This document shows, piece by piece, positions 1 through 7,355 of a DNA stretch of 31,822 bases. The position numbers and the translations under genes were made by a program. The stretch lies in the NCBI GenBank assembly GCA_900754445.1, contig CAAECW010000063.1:1-31822 (forward strand), in the 5' to 3' direction. Under the pieces are notes generated by a model that was not told the origin of the DNA, did no database searches, and saw nothing but the letters and a program-made list of their open reading frames with translations. This stretch comes from an uncultured Collinsella sp. (GTDB lineage: Bacteria > Actinomycetota > Coriobacteriia > Coriobacteriales > Coriobacteriaceae). How positions within the stretch are numbered: the stretch's first letter is position 1; each line of letters opens with the position of its first letter.

Positions 1-90
1 CACTCCGCAGACCAGTGTGGCGCCTTGTCCGCGGCTCCGAAGGAGCAGGACAAGGCGCCACACATGGTCGAGGACGTTCTGAAAACTAAG
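1..90. repeat. Family 1 nested palindrome, copy 3 (cut by window edge)
   Basis: A perfect 16-bp inner stem pairs 15-30 with 48-63. Its tip is a second mini-stem, GCTCC/GGAGC, closed by GAA (34-46). The joints are TCCGCAG on the left (4-10) and ATGGTCGAGGAC on the right (64-75). Both joints recur in the copies at 5436-5552 and 18873-19000, whereas the stem sequence does not. The left outer arm lies before the window. The right arm starts at 76 and runs into the asd terminator. Confidence 0.75.
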
Positions 91-91
91 C

Positions 92-105
92 CCGGCCCCC
101 GCCGG
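92..105 (-). terminator. Intrinsic terminator of asd
   Basis: A CCGGC/GCCGG hairpin with a four-base loop lies just after the asd stop on the minus strand. It is followed by TTAGTTTT in the direction of transcription. It sits inside the outer arm of the neighbouring palindrome, so that repeat may also contribute to termination. Confidence 0.5.
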
Positions 106-117
106 ACAGGTCCACCG

Positions 118-1143
118 CTACTCGCAGAGCAGCTTGGCGATCTGGACGGCGTTGGTTGCCGCGCCCTTACGGATTTGGTCGCCGCAGCACCAGAAGGTGA
201 TACCGCGCGCGGCCTCGGGGTTCGAGATGTCGCGACGCACGCGGCCGACCCAAATCAGGTCCTGGTCGGACGTATCCATCGGCATGGGGAAACGGTCGTG
301 TGCATCCTCGGCAGCCATATCGTCAACCAGCTTGACGCCGGGAGCGGCAGCCAGCGCAGCACGAGCCTCCTCGACCGTAATATCGCGCTCAAACTCGAGC
401 GTAATGCTCTCGGAGTGCGAACGCAGCACGGGCACGCGCACGCAGGTGCAGTTCACGCGCAACTCGGGCAGGTGCATGATCTTACGGCCCTCGTTCTGCA
501 GCTTCATCTCCTCGGAGGTAAAGCCTTCCTCCTTGACGCCGCCGATCTGCGGAATCAGGTTGCTCGCCAGCTGGGCGGCAAACGCGCGCGGCTCGGGAAT
601 CTCCTCGCCGCGGCCCAGGGCGGCCAGCTGAGCCTCGAGCTCGGCCATACCGGGAGCGCCGGCACCCGAAGCCGCCTGATACGTCGAGACGATCATGCGC
701 TTCACACCGGCGAGCTGATGCAGCGGCCACGTGGGAACCAGGCCGATGATGGTCGCGCAGTTGGGGTTGGCGATAAGGCCGTGATGCCACTTGATATCGT
801 CGGCATTGATCTCGGGCACGACCAGCGGCACCTCGGGATCCATACGGAAAGCATGGCTGTTGTCGACCACGACGGCGCCGCGCTTGACGGCCTCGGGCAG
901 CAGCTCCTTGGCGATATCGTCGCCGGCAGCGCCGAGTACGATGTCGCAGCCCTCAAAGGCCTCGGGGCAAGCCTCTTCGATTACGATCTGCTCGCCGCGG
1001 AACTCAACGGTCTTGCCCGCAGAGCGCGCGCTCGCCAGCAGCTTGAGCTTACCGACCGGAAACTTCTGCTCGTTGAGGCACTCGAGCATCTGGGTGCCCA
1101 CGGCTCCCGTCGCGCCCAAAATAGCAACCGTGTACTGTTTCAT
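118..1143 (-). CDS. asd: Aspartate-semialdehyde dehydrogenase
   Basis: This 341-residue cytosolic enzyme reduces aspartyl-phosphate to aspartate semialdehyde with NADPH, the branch point to lysine, methionine and threonine. The N-terminus has the nucleotide-binding glycine pattern AILGATGAVG. The catalytic cysteine is C129 in NPNCATIIG, and SGAGAPGM follows in the catalytic domain. The start at 1143 is preferred over longer reading-frame extensions because GGGGGAAGC lies just upstream and the protein then begins like the family (MKQYTVAILGATG). It lies downstream of lysC on the same strand, separated by 173 nt containing a strong hairpin, so it is probably at least partly transcribed on its own. 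Length is normal and no damage is visible. Confidence 0.96.
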   Translation of the reverse strand: MKQYTVAILGATGAVGTQMLECLNEQKFPVGKLKLLASARSAGKTVEFRGEQIVIEEACPEAFEGCDIVLGAAGDDIAKELLPEAVKRGAVVVDNSHAFRMDPEVPLVVPEINADDIKWHHGLIANPNCATIIGLVPTWPLHQLAGVKRMIVSTYQAASGAGAPGMAELEAQLAALGRGEEIPEPRAFAAQLASNLIPQIGGVKEEGFTSEEMKLQNEGRKIMHLPELRVNCTCVRVPVLRSHSESITLEFERDITVEEARAALAAAPGVKLVDDMAAEDAHDRFPMPMDTSDQDLIWVGRVRRDISNPEAARGITFWCCGDQIRKGAATNAVQIAKLLCE

Positions 1144-1217
1144 GCTTCCCCCTTTAAAGGTTGTGGCTTTTGCCCGCACGCCGAGCAGGCCAATTATTGT
1201 TGCCAGTGTATACAAGA

Positions 1218-1244
1218 ACGGGGCGGGCACGAAACCCGCCCCGT
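1218..1244 (-). terminator. Strong hairpin between lysC and asd
   Basis: A 10-bp perfect GC stem (1218-1227 with 1235-1244) has a seven-base loop. On the minus strand it is followed by TTCTTGT, a weak T-tract. It may end or attenuate lysC transcription before asd. Confidence 0.5.
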
Positions 1245-1272
1245 CGAAACGAAACCGAAACGAAACGCCCCG

Positions 1273-1304
1273 CCGTAGATTTTGAGACATGACTCAAAAA
1301 TCTA
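1273..1304. repeat. AT-rich hairpin after lysC
   Basis: TAGATTTTGAG (1276-1286) pairs with CTCAAAAATCTA (1293-1304) with one bulged base. It lies 13 bases beyond the lysC stop. The 19-base arm 1273-1291, read on the minus strand, matches 21878-21896 upstream of the MarR operon at 17 of 19 positions. Confidence 0.5.
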
Positions 1305-1316
1305 GCGAGATAGCAG

Positions 1317-2705
1317 CTACTTGTGGAGCGCAGCCAGAGCGGGATCGACCGGCGCGGAAGCCTCCAGGTCGGAGACCTTCACAATGCCGTTCTCATCGGA
1401 GAAGGCACGGTAAATGGTCCGAATCGCCAGGTCGAAGTCCTTCTCCTCGACACCGATAATGATGTTGATCTCGTCGCAGCTCTGCGAAATCATACGCACG
1501 CTCACGCCGGCCTGGCCAAGCATACCAAACAGATGGCCCGAGATACCTGCGCGGCCGCGCAGGTTACGGCCGACGGTAGCGATGAGCGCCAGGCCCTCGA
1601 CAACCTCGATCTCGAGCGGCTCTACCTCCTGTTGAATGTCGCCCACGAGCGAGTACAGCGAATCGTGCACATCCTTCTCCTGCACCACGGCGCCAAAGCG
1701 GTCGACACCGGTGGGCATGTGCTCGACGGAAACGTCATAGCGCTCGAAGACCGAAAGTGCGCGGCGCATAAAGCCGACACGAGGCTTGGTGCGGTCACGG
1801 GCGACGTTGATGGCGACAAAACCGCGCTTGCCGGTCACGCCGGTAATGATGGGCTCTGCCTCACCCTCATCAGCCGTCTCGCTAATGATGGTGCCGGGGT
1901 CCTGCGGCGCATTGGTGTTCTTGATGACCAGCGGAATACCAGCCTCGCGCACGGGGAACACGGCCTCCTCGTGCAGGACGCTCGCACCCATGTACGAAAG
2001 CTCGCGCAGCTCCTCGTAGGTAACGCGGGCGATGGGCTGAGCCTCGGGAACAATACGCGGATCGGCAGAATAGAAGCCCGAGACGTCGGTCCAGTTCTCG
2101 TACAGGTCGGCGCCCAGGCACTTGGCCAGGATCGAGCCCGAGATATCGCCGCCACCACGGTCGAGCAGCTTGATCTGGCCCTCACGCGTCGCGCCGTAGA
2201 AGCCAGGCATAACAAAGCCGCCCTGCTGGCCGTACTCCTGCACCAGCTCGGAGGTGCGGTTCATGCTGAGCGTACCGTCGTGATGGAACGCCACAACCGT
2301 CGCGGCGTCCAGGAACGGCAGGCCCAGGTACTCGGCCATCAGGCGAGCGGTGAAGTACTCGCCGCGGCTTACGAGCTCCTCGGTAGAGTAGCCGCCCGAG
2401 CGGGCGCGCTCGGCAAAGGCCGCGAACTCCTCGCGGATGGGATAGGTGAGCTCCAGCTCGTCAGCGATATCAAAATAGCGCTGGCCGATGTCCTCGAGTA
2501 GTTCCTCGCACGACACGTGATACTTAACGTGCGCGTTAACCAGGTAGAGCAGGTCGGTCACCTTGGTGTCGCCCTTAAAGCGGCGACCGCAGGCAGAAAC
2601 CACCACAAAACGGCGGGCAGGGTCGGCATCGACGATGGCCTTGATCTTCTTAAAGTGTTCGGCGTCGGCGACCGACGAGCCGCCAAACTTGGCAATCTTA
2701 ATCAT
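1317..2705 (-). CDS. lysC: Aspartate kinase
   Basis: This 462-residue monofunctional aspartokinase phosphorylates aspartate, the first committed step of the lysine, threonine and methionine pathway. The N-terminal kinase domain opens with IAKFGGSSVAD and contains the LLDRGGGDISGS nucleotide-site region. The C-terminal third (about 290-450) has the two ACT-type regulatory segments, including VRMISQSCDEINI, where end-product feedback usually acts. It starts divergently from thrC, with only about 100 nt between the two starts. asd follows downstream. The ribosome-binding site is weak (AAAGG about 16 bases upstream), but the start fits the family N-terminus exactly. Confidence 0.95.
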   Translation of the reverse strand: MIKIAKFGGSSVADAEHFKKIKAIVDADPARRFVVVSACGRRFKGDTKVTDLLYLVNAHVKYHVSCEELLEDIGQRYFDIADELELTYPIREEFAAFAERARSGGYSTEELVSRGEYFTARLMAEYLGLPFLDAATVVAFHHDGTLSMNRTSELVQEYGQQGGFVMPGFYGATREGQIKLLDRGGGDISGSILAKCLGADLYENWTDVSGFYSADPRIVPEAQPIARVTYEELRELSYMGASVLHEEAVFPVREAGIPLVIKNTNAPQDPGTIISETADEGEAEPIITGVTGKRGFVAINVARDRTKPRVGFMRRALSVFERYDVSVEHMPTGVDRFGAVVQEKDVHDSLYSLVGDIQQEVEPLEIEVVEGLALIATVGRNLRGRAGISGHLFGMLGQAGVSVRMISQSCDEINIIIGVEEKDFDLAIRTIYRAFSDENGIVKVSDLEASAPVDPALAALHK

Positions 2706-2808
2706 GGGCTTGAGGTTACCTTTCTAAAAGCCTCTGCAAACCTGTTTTGCGCGCTCTGATACCATGGTTTCACCGATTGGGACCAAGGCATCCGAGGAGC
2801 AGTGTTAT
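2706..2808. promoter_or_regulatory. Divergent lysC/thrC control region
   Basis: These 103 bases separate the start codons of lysC (minus) and thrC (plus), so both promoters must lie here or overlap the genes. No convincing pair of promoter boxes or riboswitch could be picked by eye. GAGGAGC near 2795 is the thrC ribosome-binding site. Confidence 0.45.
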
Positions 2809-4326
2809 ATGGGAACTTATCATAGTACACGAGGACGCACTTTATCGTGCTCAAGTAAGGTGGCAATCCGCACCGGCATCGCTCCCGACGGGGGTTTGTT
2901 TGTCTCGGACGAGCTCGGCACCCAGCAGGTCGATATCAGCTCGCTTGCAGATAAATCGTACTTTGAAATCGCTCAAGATGTGTTGGGAATGTTACTGAAT
3001 GATTACACGGCCGAAGAAATTTCGGCGTGTGTCGACGAGGCATACCGCGGCACGTTTGCGAGTGAAGAGGTCACGCCGCTCGTCAAACTCGACGCCGCGC
3101 CGGGCGCCGACGCCCCTCAGACCTATGTGATGGAGCTCTTTGGCGGCCCCACAAGCGCCTTCAAGGACGTCGCCCTGCAGATGCTCCCCCGTCTGATGGC
3201 CCGCACTTCCGCCAAGGACGGCGGCGCCGAGCGCATCATGATCGTCACCGCCACGTCGGGCGACACCGGCAAGGCCGCACTCGCCGGTTTTGCCGACGCG
3301 CCGGGCACGGGCATCACCGTCTTTTATCCCGAGGGCAAAGTCAGCCGCGTGCAGAATCTGCAGATGTCCACGCAGGAGGGCGATAACGTCGCCGTCTGCG
3401 GCATCCGCGGCAACTTTGACGACGCCCAGAGCGCCGTCAAGCGCATCTTTGCCGATAAGGAGCTTGCCGAGCGTCTGGAGGCTGCCGGCACGGTGCTTTC
3501 GAGCGCCAACTCCATCAACGTCGGCCGCCTGGTACCGCAGGTCGTCTACTACTTTGCCGCCTATGCGCAGCTGTTGCGCGCCGGCGCTATCGAGGCCGGC
3601 GACGCTGTGGAGTTCTGCGTACCGACCGGCAACTTTGGCGATATCCTGGCCGGCTACTATGCCAAGCGCATGGGTCTGCCCGTCGCCAAGCTCGTCGTGG
3701 CGAGCGACAAGAACAACGTGCTTGCCGACTTCCTGACCACCGGCGTCTACGACCGCAACCGCCCGTTCTTCACGACCATCTCGCCGTCGATGGACATCCT
3801 TATTAGCTCCAACCTAGAGCGCATGCTCTACTTCCTGTCCGACGGCGACTGCGAGCTCGTTGCCGGCCTTATGGAGCAGCTGGCACAGGCGGGTCGCTAC
3901 GAGGTGCCCGCCGAGCTGCTGGCCAAGATTCAGAGCGTGTTTGGCTGCGGCTGGGCCAGCGAGGACGAGGTCCGCGCCGCCATCAAGAGTTGCTGGGATG
4001 CGAACGGCTACGTGATCGACCCGCACACCGCTTGCGGTTATCACGTCTTTGAGCAGGTCGCCCCCGCCGTGGGCGCCAAGGCCCGCGTGCTGCTTTCGAC
4101 CGCCAGCCCCTACAAGTTCCCGCGCGCCTGCTGCGAAGCTCTGGGGCTTAACGTTCCCGAGGACGACTTTGAGGCTATGCGCGTGCTCGAGCAGGCCACC
4201 AACACGGTCGCCCCGACCCAGCTCGCCGAACTCGAATCCAAACCCGTCCGCTTCGAAGACGTCTGCGACGTCGATGAGATGGCAAGCTACGTCGAGTCCG
4301 CAGCAAAAAAGATGGCTACCAACTAA
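2809..4326 (+). CDS. thrC: Threonine synthase
   Basis: This 505-residue PLP enzyme converts O-phosphohomoserine to threonine. The start at 2809 gives MGTYHSTRG, the typical N-terminus, and has GAGGAGC upstream. An in-frame ATG at 2764 would add 15 residues without family support. The PLP lysine is K119 in FGGPTSAFKDVALQ. ATSGDTGKAALAG and SANSINVGRLVPQ are the phosphate and substrate-side motifs of the longer, E. coli-like class. It is divergent from lysC, and thrB follows 204 nt downstream, separated by a terminator and a long nested palindrome. Confidence 0.96.
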   Translation: MGTYHSTRGRTLSCSSKVAIRTGIAPDGGLFVSDELGTQQVDISSLADKSYFEIAQDVLGMLLNDYTAEEISACVDEAYRGTFASEEVTPLVKLDAAPGADAPQTYVMELFGGPTSAFKDVALQMLPRLMARTSAKDGGAERIMIVTATSGDTGKAALAGFADAPGTGITVFYPEGKVSRVQNLQMSTQEGDNVAVCGIRGNFDDAQSAVKRIFADKELAERLEAAGTVLSSANSINVGRLVPQVVYYFAAYAQLLRAGAIEAGDAVEFCVPTGNFGDILAGYYAKRMGLPVAKLVVASDKNNVLADFLTTGVYDRNRPFFTTISPSMDILISSNLERMLYFLSDGDCELVAGLMEQLAQAGRYEVPAELLAKIQSVFGCGWASEDEVRAAIKSCWDANGYVIDPHTACGYHVFEQVAPAVGAKARVLLSTASPYKFPRACCEALGLNVPEDDFEAMRVLEQATNTVAPTQLAELESKPVRFEDVCDVDEMASYVESAAKKMATN

Positions 4327-4336
4327 AACCCCTTAT

Positions 4337-4366
4337 AAGGCGCCGGCGAAAGCCGGCGCACCTTCT
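4337..4366 (+). terminator. Intrinsic terminator of thrC
   Basis: The stem GCGCCGGC/GCCGGCGC (4340-4347 with 4352-4359) has a GAAA tetraloop and is followed by CCTTCTTT. The flanking AAGG and CCTT can extend it. Confidence 0.7.
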
Positions 4367-4405
4367 TTCATCAGATAATCCCCGGGATGATGACGAACGC
4401 GCACA

Positions 4406-4517
4406 GCGTGCCTGGCTGTTTAGTTCGTCGCGAGTTCCGCACGCAAAGGAAAGCACTTAATGTGCTTTCCGTCTTGCGCAGGACTGCCCGAGCAGCGAAC
4501 TAAACAGCCAGGCACGC
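4406..4517. repeat. Nested palindrome abutting the thrB ribosome-binding site
   Basis: A perfect 22-bp inverted repeat pairs 4406-4427 with 4496-4517. Inside it is a 9-bp hairpin (4448-4456 with 4462-4470) with loop TTAAT, extended by CGCAA/TTGCG. The left joint contains TTCCGCA, also present in the family 1 copy at 18873-19000, so this may be a distant relative. The right arm ends one base before the AGGAGG used by thrB, so folding could affect thrB translation. Confidence 0.8.
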
Positions 4518-4530
4518 CAGGAGGACTCAC

Positions 4531-5412
4531 ATGATCAAGATCACCGTCCCAGCAACCAGCGCCAACCTAGGCATCGGCTACGACACCCTCGGCATGGCCG
4601 TCAGCCTCTACTCGCACTTCACCTTCGAGCGCGCCGACAAGCTCACCATCACGGGCTGTCCCGAGGAGTTCCAAAACGAGAATAACCTGGTCTATGTGAG
4701 CTTTGTCGATGCTCTGGCCGCGTGGGGCGAGCCGGCCTTCCCCGTCGCTATCGACATTCAAACCGACGTGCCCGTCGCCCGTGGCCTGGGTTCTAGCTCC
4801 ACCTGCGTCGTCGCCGGCATCATGGCTGCCGCCGCGCTGACGGGCCACACCGTCGACCGTGCCGAGCTCGTCCGCATTGCCACCGAGGTCGAGGGCCATC
4901 CCGATAACGTCGCCCCTGCTATCCTGGGCGGCGCCGTCTGCTCCTTTACGCCGACCGATTCGCTCCCCCAGTGCCTGCGCTACGAGGTGAGCGATCGCCT
5001 GCGTTTTATTACCGTGATTCCGCCCTACGAGGTACACACGAGCGAGGCGCGCAAGGTCGTGCCGCAGGAGATTCCGCTCTCCACCGCCGTGTGGCAGATG
5101 GGCCGCATCGCCGGTATGACGCGCGGCCTGGAGACCGGCGATCTGGACCTGATTGCCGCCGCTAATGACGACCGCATTCAGGAGCCCTATCGTCGCCGCC
5201 TCATCCCCGACTACAACGCTGTGCGCGACACCTGCCTTAACGGAGGCGCCAAGACCATCTGGATCAGTGGCTCCGGCTCGACCCTCATGGCCGTGACCGA
5301 CGACACCATCGTGGCAAAGTTCCTGCAGGTCAAGCTGCGTGAGCAGTTCCCCAAGTGTGACACGCACATTCTGACGTGCGACACGGAAGGCGCCCAGATC
5401 GAATACCTGTAG
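4531..5412 (+). CDS. thrB: Homoserine kinase
   Basis: This 293-residue GHMP-family kinase phosphorylates homoserine for ThrC. The N-terminus VPATSANLGIGYDTLG and the ATP-binding loop PVARGLGSSSTCVVAG mark the family. EGHPDNVAPAILGG and the C-terminal SGSGSTLMAV are the further GHMP motifs. The start has a strong AGGAGG seven bases upstream. It is the last gene of the threonine block. No homoserine dehydrogenase is in the window, so that step must be encoded elsewhere. A family 1 palindrome begins 23 bases after the stop and may act as its transcript end. Confidence 0.96.
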   Translation: MIKITVPATSANLGIGYDTLGMAVSLYSHFTFERADKLTITGCPEEFQNENNLVYVSFVDALAAWGEPAFPVAIDIQTDVPVARGLGSSSTCVVAGIMAAAALTGHTVDRAELVRIATEVEGHPDNVAPAILGGAVCSFTPTDSLPQCLRYEVSDRLRFITVIPPYEVHTSEARKVVPQEIPLSTAVWQMGRIAGMTRGLETGDLDLIAAANDDRIQEPYRRRLIPDYNAVRDTCLNGGAKTIWISGSGSTLMAVTDDTIVAKFLQVKLREQFPKCDTHILTCDTEGAQIEYL

Positions 5413-5435
5413 CGTCCTGCCTCATTGCTCTCACC

Positions 5436-5552
5436 GGTCCCCTTGGGGCTTCCCCTGAAAACGTCCTCGATCATGAATTGCCCCGTCGTGCGCTTCGCGC
5501 GACGGGGCAATTCGATCTGCGGATTGTTTTCAGGGGAAGCCCCAAGGGGACC
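5436..5552. repeat. Family 1 nested palindrome, copy 1
   Basis: A perfect 27-bp outer stem pairs 5436-5462 with 5526-5552, and a 14-bp inner stem pairs 5475-5488 with 5500-5513. The joints are GTCCTCGATCAT (5463-5474) and GATCTGCGGATT (5514-5525). It is inverted relative to the copies at 1-90 and 18873-19000. The joints match those copies, the arms do not. It follows thrB directly. Confidence 0.85.
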
Positions 5553-5631
5553 TGCGCAGCCTCGACAGGATAGTCGCATTCGCTGATTTAATCTTGTGCT
5601 CCAACGGAGCCACAGACGAGAGGCCTTCGCG

Positions 5632-5660
5632 CTGCGGAATAATTTTGAGGGGAACACCCC
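5632..5660. repeat. Half copy of the family 1 palindrome
   Basis: CTGCGGA followed by a TTTT run, AGGGGAA and CCCC matches the right joint and outer arm of the copy at 5514-5545 with small indels. No matching left half is visible, so it looks like a decayed or truncated copy. The rest of 5553-5751 shows no gene. Confidence 0.5.
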
Positions 5661-5751
5661 GACCATCCCTGCGTTTACCTTGCTGAGGATGTCTACAGGG
5701 ACCCACGCTTTGAAGGGGCGCCGGGCAGATAGGGGCTTTTTAGGTTACATA

Positions 5752-5764
5752 ATAAACTGTTTAT
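5752..5764. promoter_or_regulatory. Palindrome upstream of the secreted-protein gene
   Basis: ATAAAC-T-GTTTAT is a perfect 6+1+6 palindrome in an AT-rich stretch about 45 bases upstream of the start at 5810. TACTAT at 5771-5776 is a possible -10 box. It is a candidate operator, based on position and symmetry only. Confidence 0.3.
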
Positions 5765-5809
5765 CTATGCTACTATTTAACTAGGCATCGCAGTATGGAG
5801 GTGGTCAAA

Positions 5810-6325
5810 GTGTTACGCACACTCAAAGCTTCGTTTTTCCTCTCGATACTTTTGATATTACCGATATGTTTCTCGTTTAGCCCTTCGACTGCTTATGCTG
5901 CAGAAAGCGATGCTGTCGCAATTTCTGGCGCAACCCAAGATTTTGATTTAACGAAAGGTCCCGAGCAGTCTCATCAAATCAAGCTTAAGGATGGGACCGT
6001 TGCAGTAATAGGAATTAAAAAAACCAATGAACCCAGCCTGATATGGGACAGTTACTACAACAACGCATCTGGAACTTGGACTATCTATTACAACAGTCCT
6101 TTTATTTATCGCGAATTCAAGATCAAGATAGCGAACTCGCTCATTACCAGCGCTTGGGGACAAAACTATACGACTATCGGCTGTACGGTAACTAACGAGT
6201 CCTTTATATGGAACTCGAAACAGGCGACATATCGACTCAACTATGAATCGATGGGGATGACGTCCGGTATCGCCGTGTTGCAAGCGACCATGGAAGGCAG
6301 CACGCTCCACACCTATGCAAACTAG
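5810..6325 (+). CDS. Secreted small protein, DUF5626-like
   Basis: This protein of about 171 residues has a clear signal peptide: a short basic start, a hydrophobic core, then PSTAYA before AES. The GTG start at 5810 is preferred because GGAGG (5797-5801) lies eight bases upstream; the ATG at 5795 overlaps that site. The mature part is rich in aromatic and polar beta-strand patterns (GTWTIYYN, ITSAW, NSKQATYRLNY, ending ATMEGSTLHTYAN). It resembles my recollection of DUF5626 proteins, which are of unknown function. A lactococcin 972-like bacteriocin was considered but the spacing does not fit. The gene is visibly AT-richer than its neighbours. A 34-codon membrane peptide follows 24 bases later, suggesting a two-gene cassette. 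Confidence 0.7.
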   Translation: MLRTLKASFFLSILLILPICFSFSPSTAYAAESDAVAISGATQDFDLTKGPEQSHQIKLKDGTVAVIGIKKTNEPSLIWDSYYNNASGTWTIYYNSPFIYREFKIKIANSLITSAWGQNYTTIGCTVTNESFIWNSKQATYRLNYESMGMTSGIAVLQATMEGSTLHTYAN

Positions 6326-6349
6326 ACTCACATCAATTGAGGAAGTTCA

Positions 6350-6454
6350 ATGATCCCAATTCCTGCACGCTCAGACATTATGATCGCTCTCGTTTGGATT
6401 CTAGTCGGAGTGCTTATTTGGCGTATCTGCAAATGGGTTAAAAACAAGAAATAG
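6350..6454 (+). CDS. 34-residue single-span membrane peptide
   Basis: The frame reads MIPIPARSDIMIALVWILVG, then a hydrophobic end and a basic tail KWVKNKK. About residues 10-26 form one membrane helix, with positive charges after it that would face the cytoplasm. GAGGAAG lies five bases before the ATG. It follows the secreted-protein gene directly and is closed by a terminator at 6489-6508, so translation is likely. It could be a small toxin, an immunity or secretion partner, or a membrane modulator of the preceding protein. No family is recognised. Confidence 0.6.
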   Translation: MIPIPARSDIMIALVWILVGVLIWRICKWVKNKK

Positions 6455-6468
6455 TTGATAAAACGTAT

Positions 6469-6587
6469 ATGCCATTTATGCGATGCTTGGGGCCGTTAAA
6501 TCGGCCCCTATTTCTATAGCTTTTCAAGCAGCAGTCACCCATTTGGAAGTCGCAATGCCATTCATACGATTTCGGCCCTTTAAGCCG
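6469..6587. repeat. Direct repeat, each unit followed by a hairpin
   Basis: ATGCCATTTATGCGAT (6469-6484) and ATGCCATTCATACGAT (6555-6570) match at 14 of 16 positions, 86 bases apart. The first is followed by GGGGCCG/CGGCCCC with an AT loop, the second by CGGC/GCCG with a TTTAA-containing loop. It looks like a duplicated 3' end of a small gene. No other gene is seen in 6455-6656. Confidence 0.5.
6489..6516 (+). terminator. Terminator of the secreted-protein cassette
   Basis: A seven-bp GC stem (6489-6495 with 6502-6508), with loop TTAAAT, is followed by TATTTCTA. Confidence 0.7.
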
Positions 6588-6656
6588 CTATCTATTGGTA
6601 GGGACTCTTGCTGGTAAGGAGCGCTTACTAGATACAAACCTTGGCAATATATTGGT

Positions 6657-7355
6657 TTAGGCGGCGCTGGTTTCTTTGTATTCGAAGACTGGCTCTAGGA
6701 GATCTTCGATGTTGCAGTGGAGGGCTTTTGCTATGGCTCTTACGCTTGTTACCGAAGCTTCATTGATGTTTCTCTGGCGCTGCTCGTACATTTGGATTGA
6801 GCGGAGTGACACACCCGATTCGTATGCTAGGTCTTGTTGGGTTTTCTTAAGCTTCTTTCTTGCTAACGCAAGTTTGGTTTGCCTGGACGCTTTTTTCGCC
6901 ATATCGCAGACGAGGCGAGCCACGCGCTCCTCCGAGGCTTCGTGCCAGGGATAGTACAGACTGCGCAGTGCGTCAAACGGAACGACATGCAGCAGGTCTT
7001 CGAAAGACTCCCCTAAACGCCACTGCAGATATGCCAGTATCCAGCCTGTCCAATACTCTGGCGTCTTCTCAAAACGATAGGTGCGATCCGGTATAGACCC
7101 GCTCTGATAGCCGGACCTTTCAGCGATAAGCGCGAACAGCTCAACGCCCGATTTTCCCGATACGACCCATGCGTTGCCGCGTTCGAACTCGCGAGCTACG
7201 CCGCTCAGGCAAAAGAGTTCAGCAACTTCCGATCCTTCTGCTCCATAATCGTTAACGGCATAGTCAAAGCAGTCGCCGAGGTTGTTCATTGCATCCTCGA
7301 GGTAGTAGACGGGGTATGTCCTACTCGGCCCACAATCCGTTAACTCTTGGATCAT
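6657..7355 (-). CDS. XRE-family regulator, likely antitoxin of a DUF3990 system
   Basis: This 232-residue protein has a helical N-terminal domain and a C-terminal helix-turn-helix (about 160-220). The latter contains KTQQDLAYESGVSLRSIQMYEQ and a following AIAKALHCNIEDLLE segment typical of XRE proteins. The middle stretch EYWTGWILAYLQWRLGESF resembles, from memory, companions of DUF3990 or DUF3791 genes. Its start overlaps the end of the DUF3990 gene by 35 bases, implying coupled translation; GGGAGGG precedes the ATG. The DNA-binding half probably recognises the double palindrome at 8023-8069 and represses the pair. The antitoxin role is inferred from gene pairing, not shown. Confidence 0.75.
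   Translation of the reverse strand: MIQELTDCGPSRTYPVYYLEDAMNNLGDCFDYAVNDYGAEGSEVAELFCLSGVAREFERGNAWVVSGKSGVELFALIAERSGYQSGSIPDRTYRFEKTPEYWTGWILAYLQWRLGESFEDLLHVVPFDALRSLYYPWHEASEERVARLVCDMAKKASRQTKLALARKKLKKTQQDLAYESGVSLRSIQMYEQRQRNINEASVTSVRAIAKALHCNIEDLLEPVFEYKETSAA

Noticed and set aside
5810..6325. Lactococcin 972-type bacteriocin
   Set aside because: The signal peptide and small size fit, but the histidine and tyrosine spacing of that family is absent; the C-terminal pattern looks closer to DUF5626.
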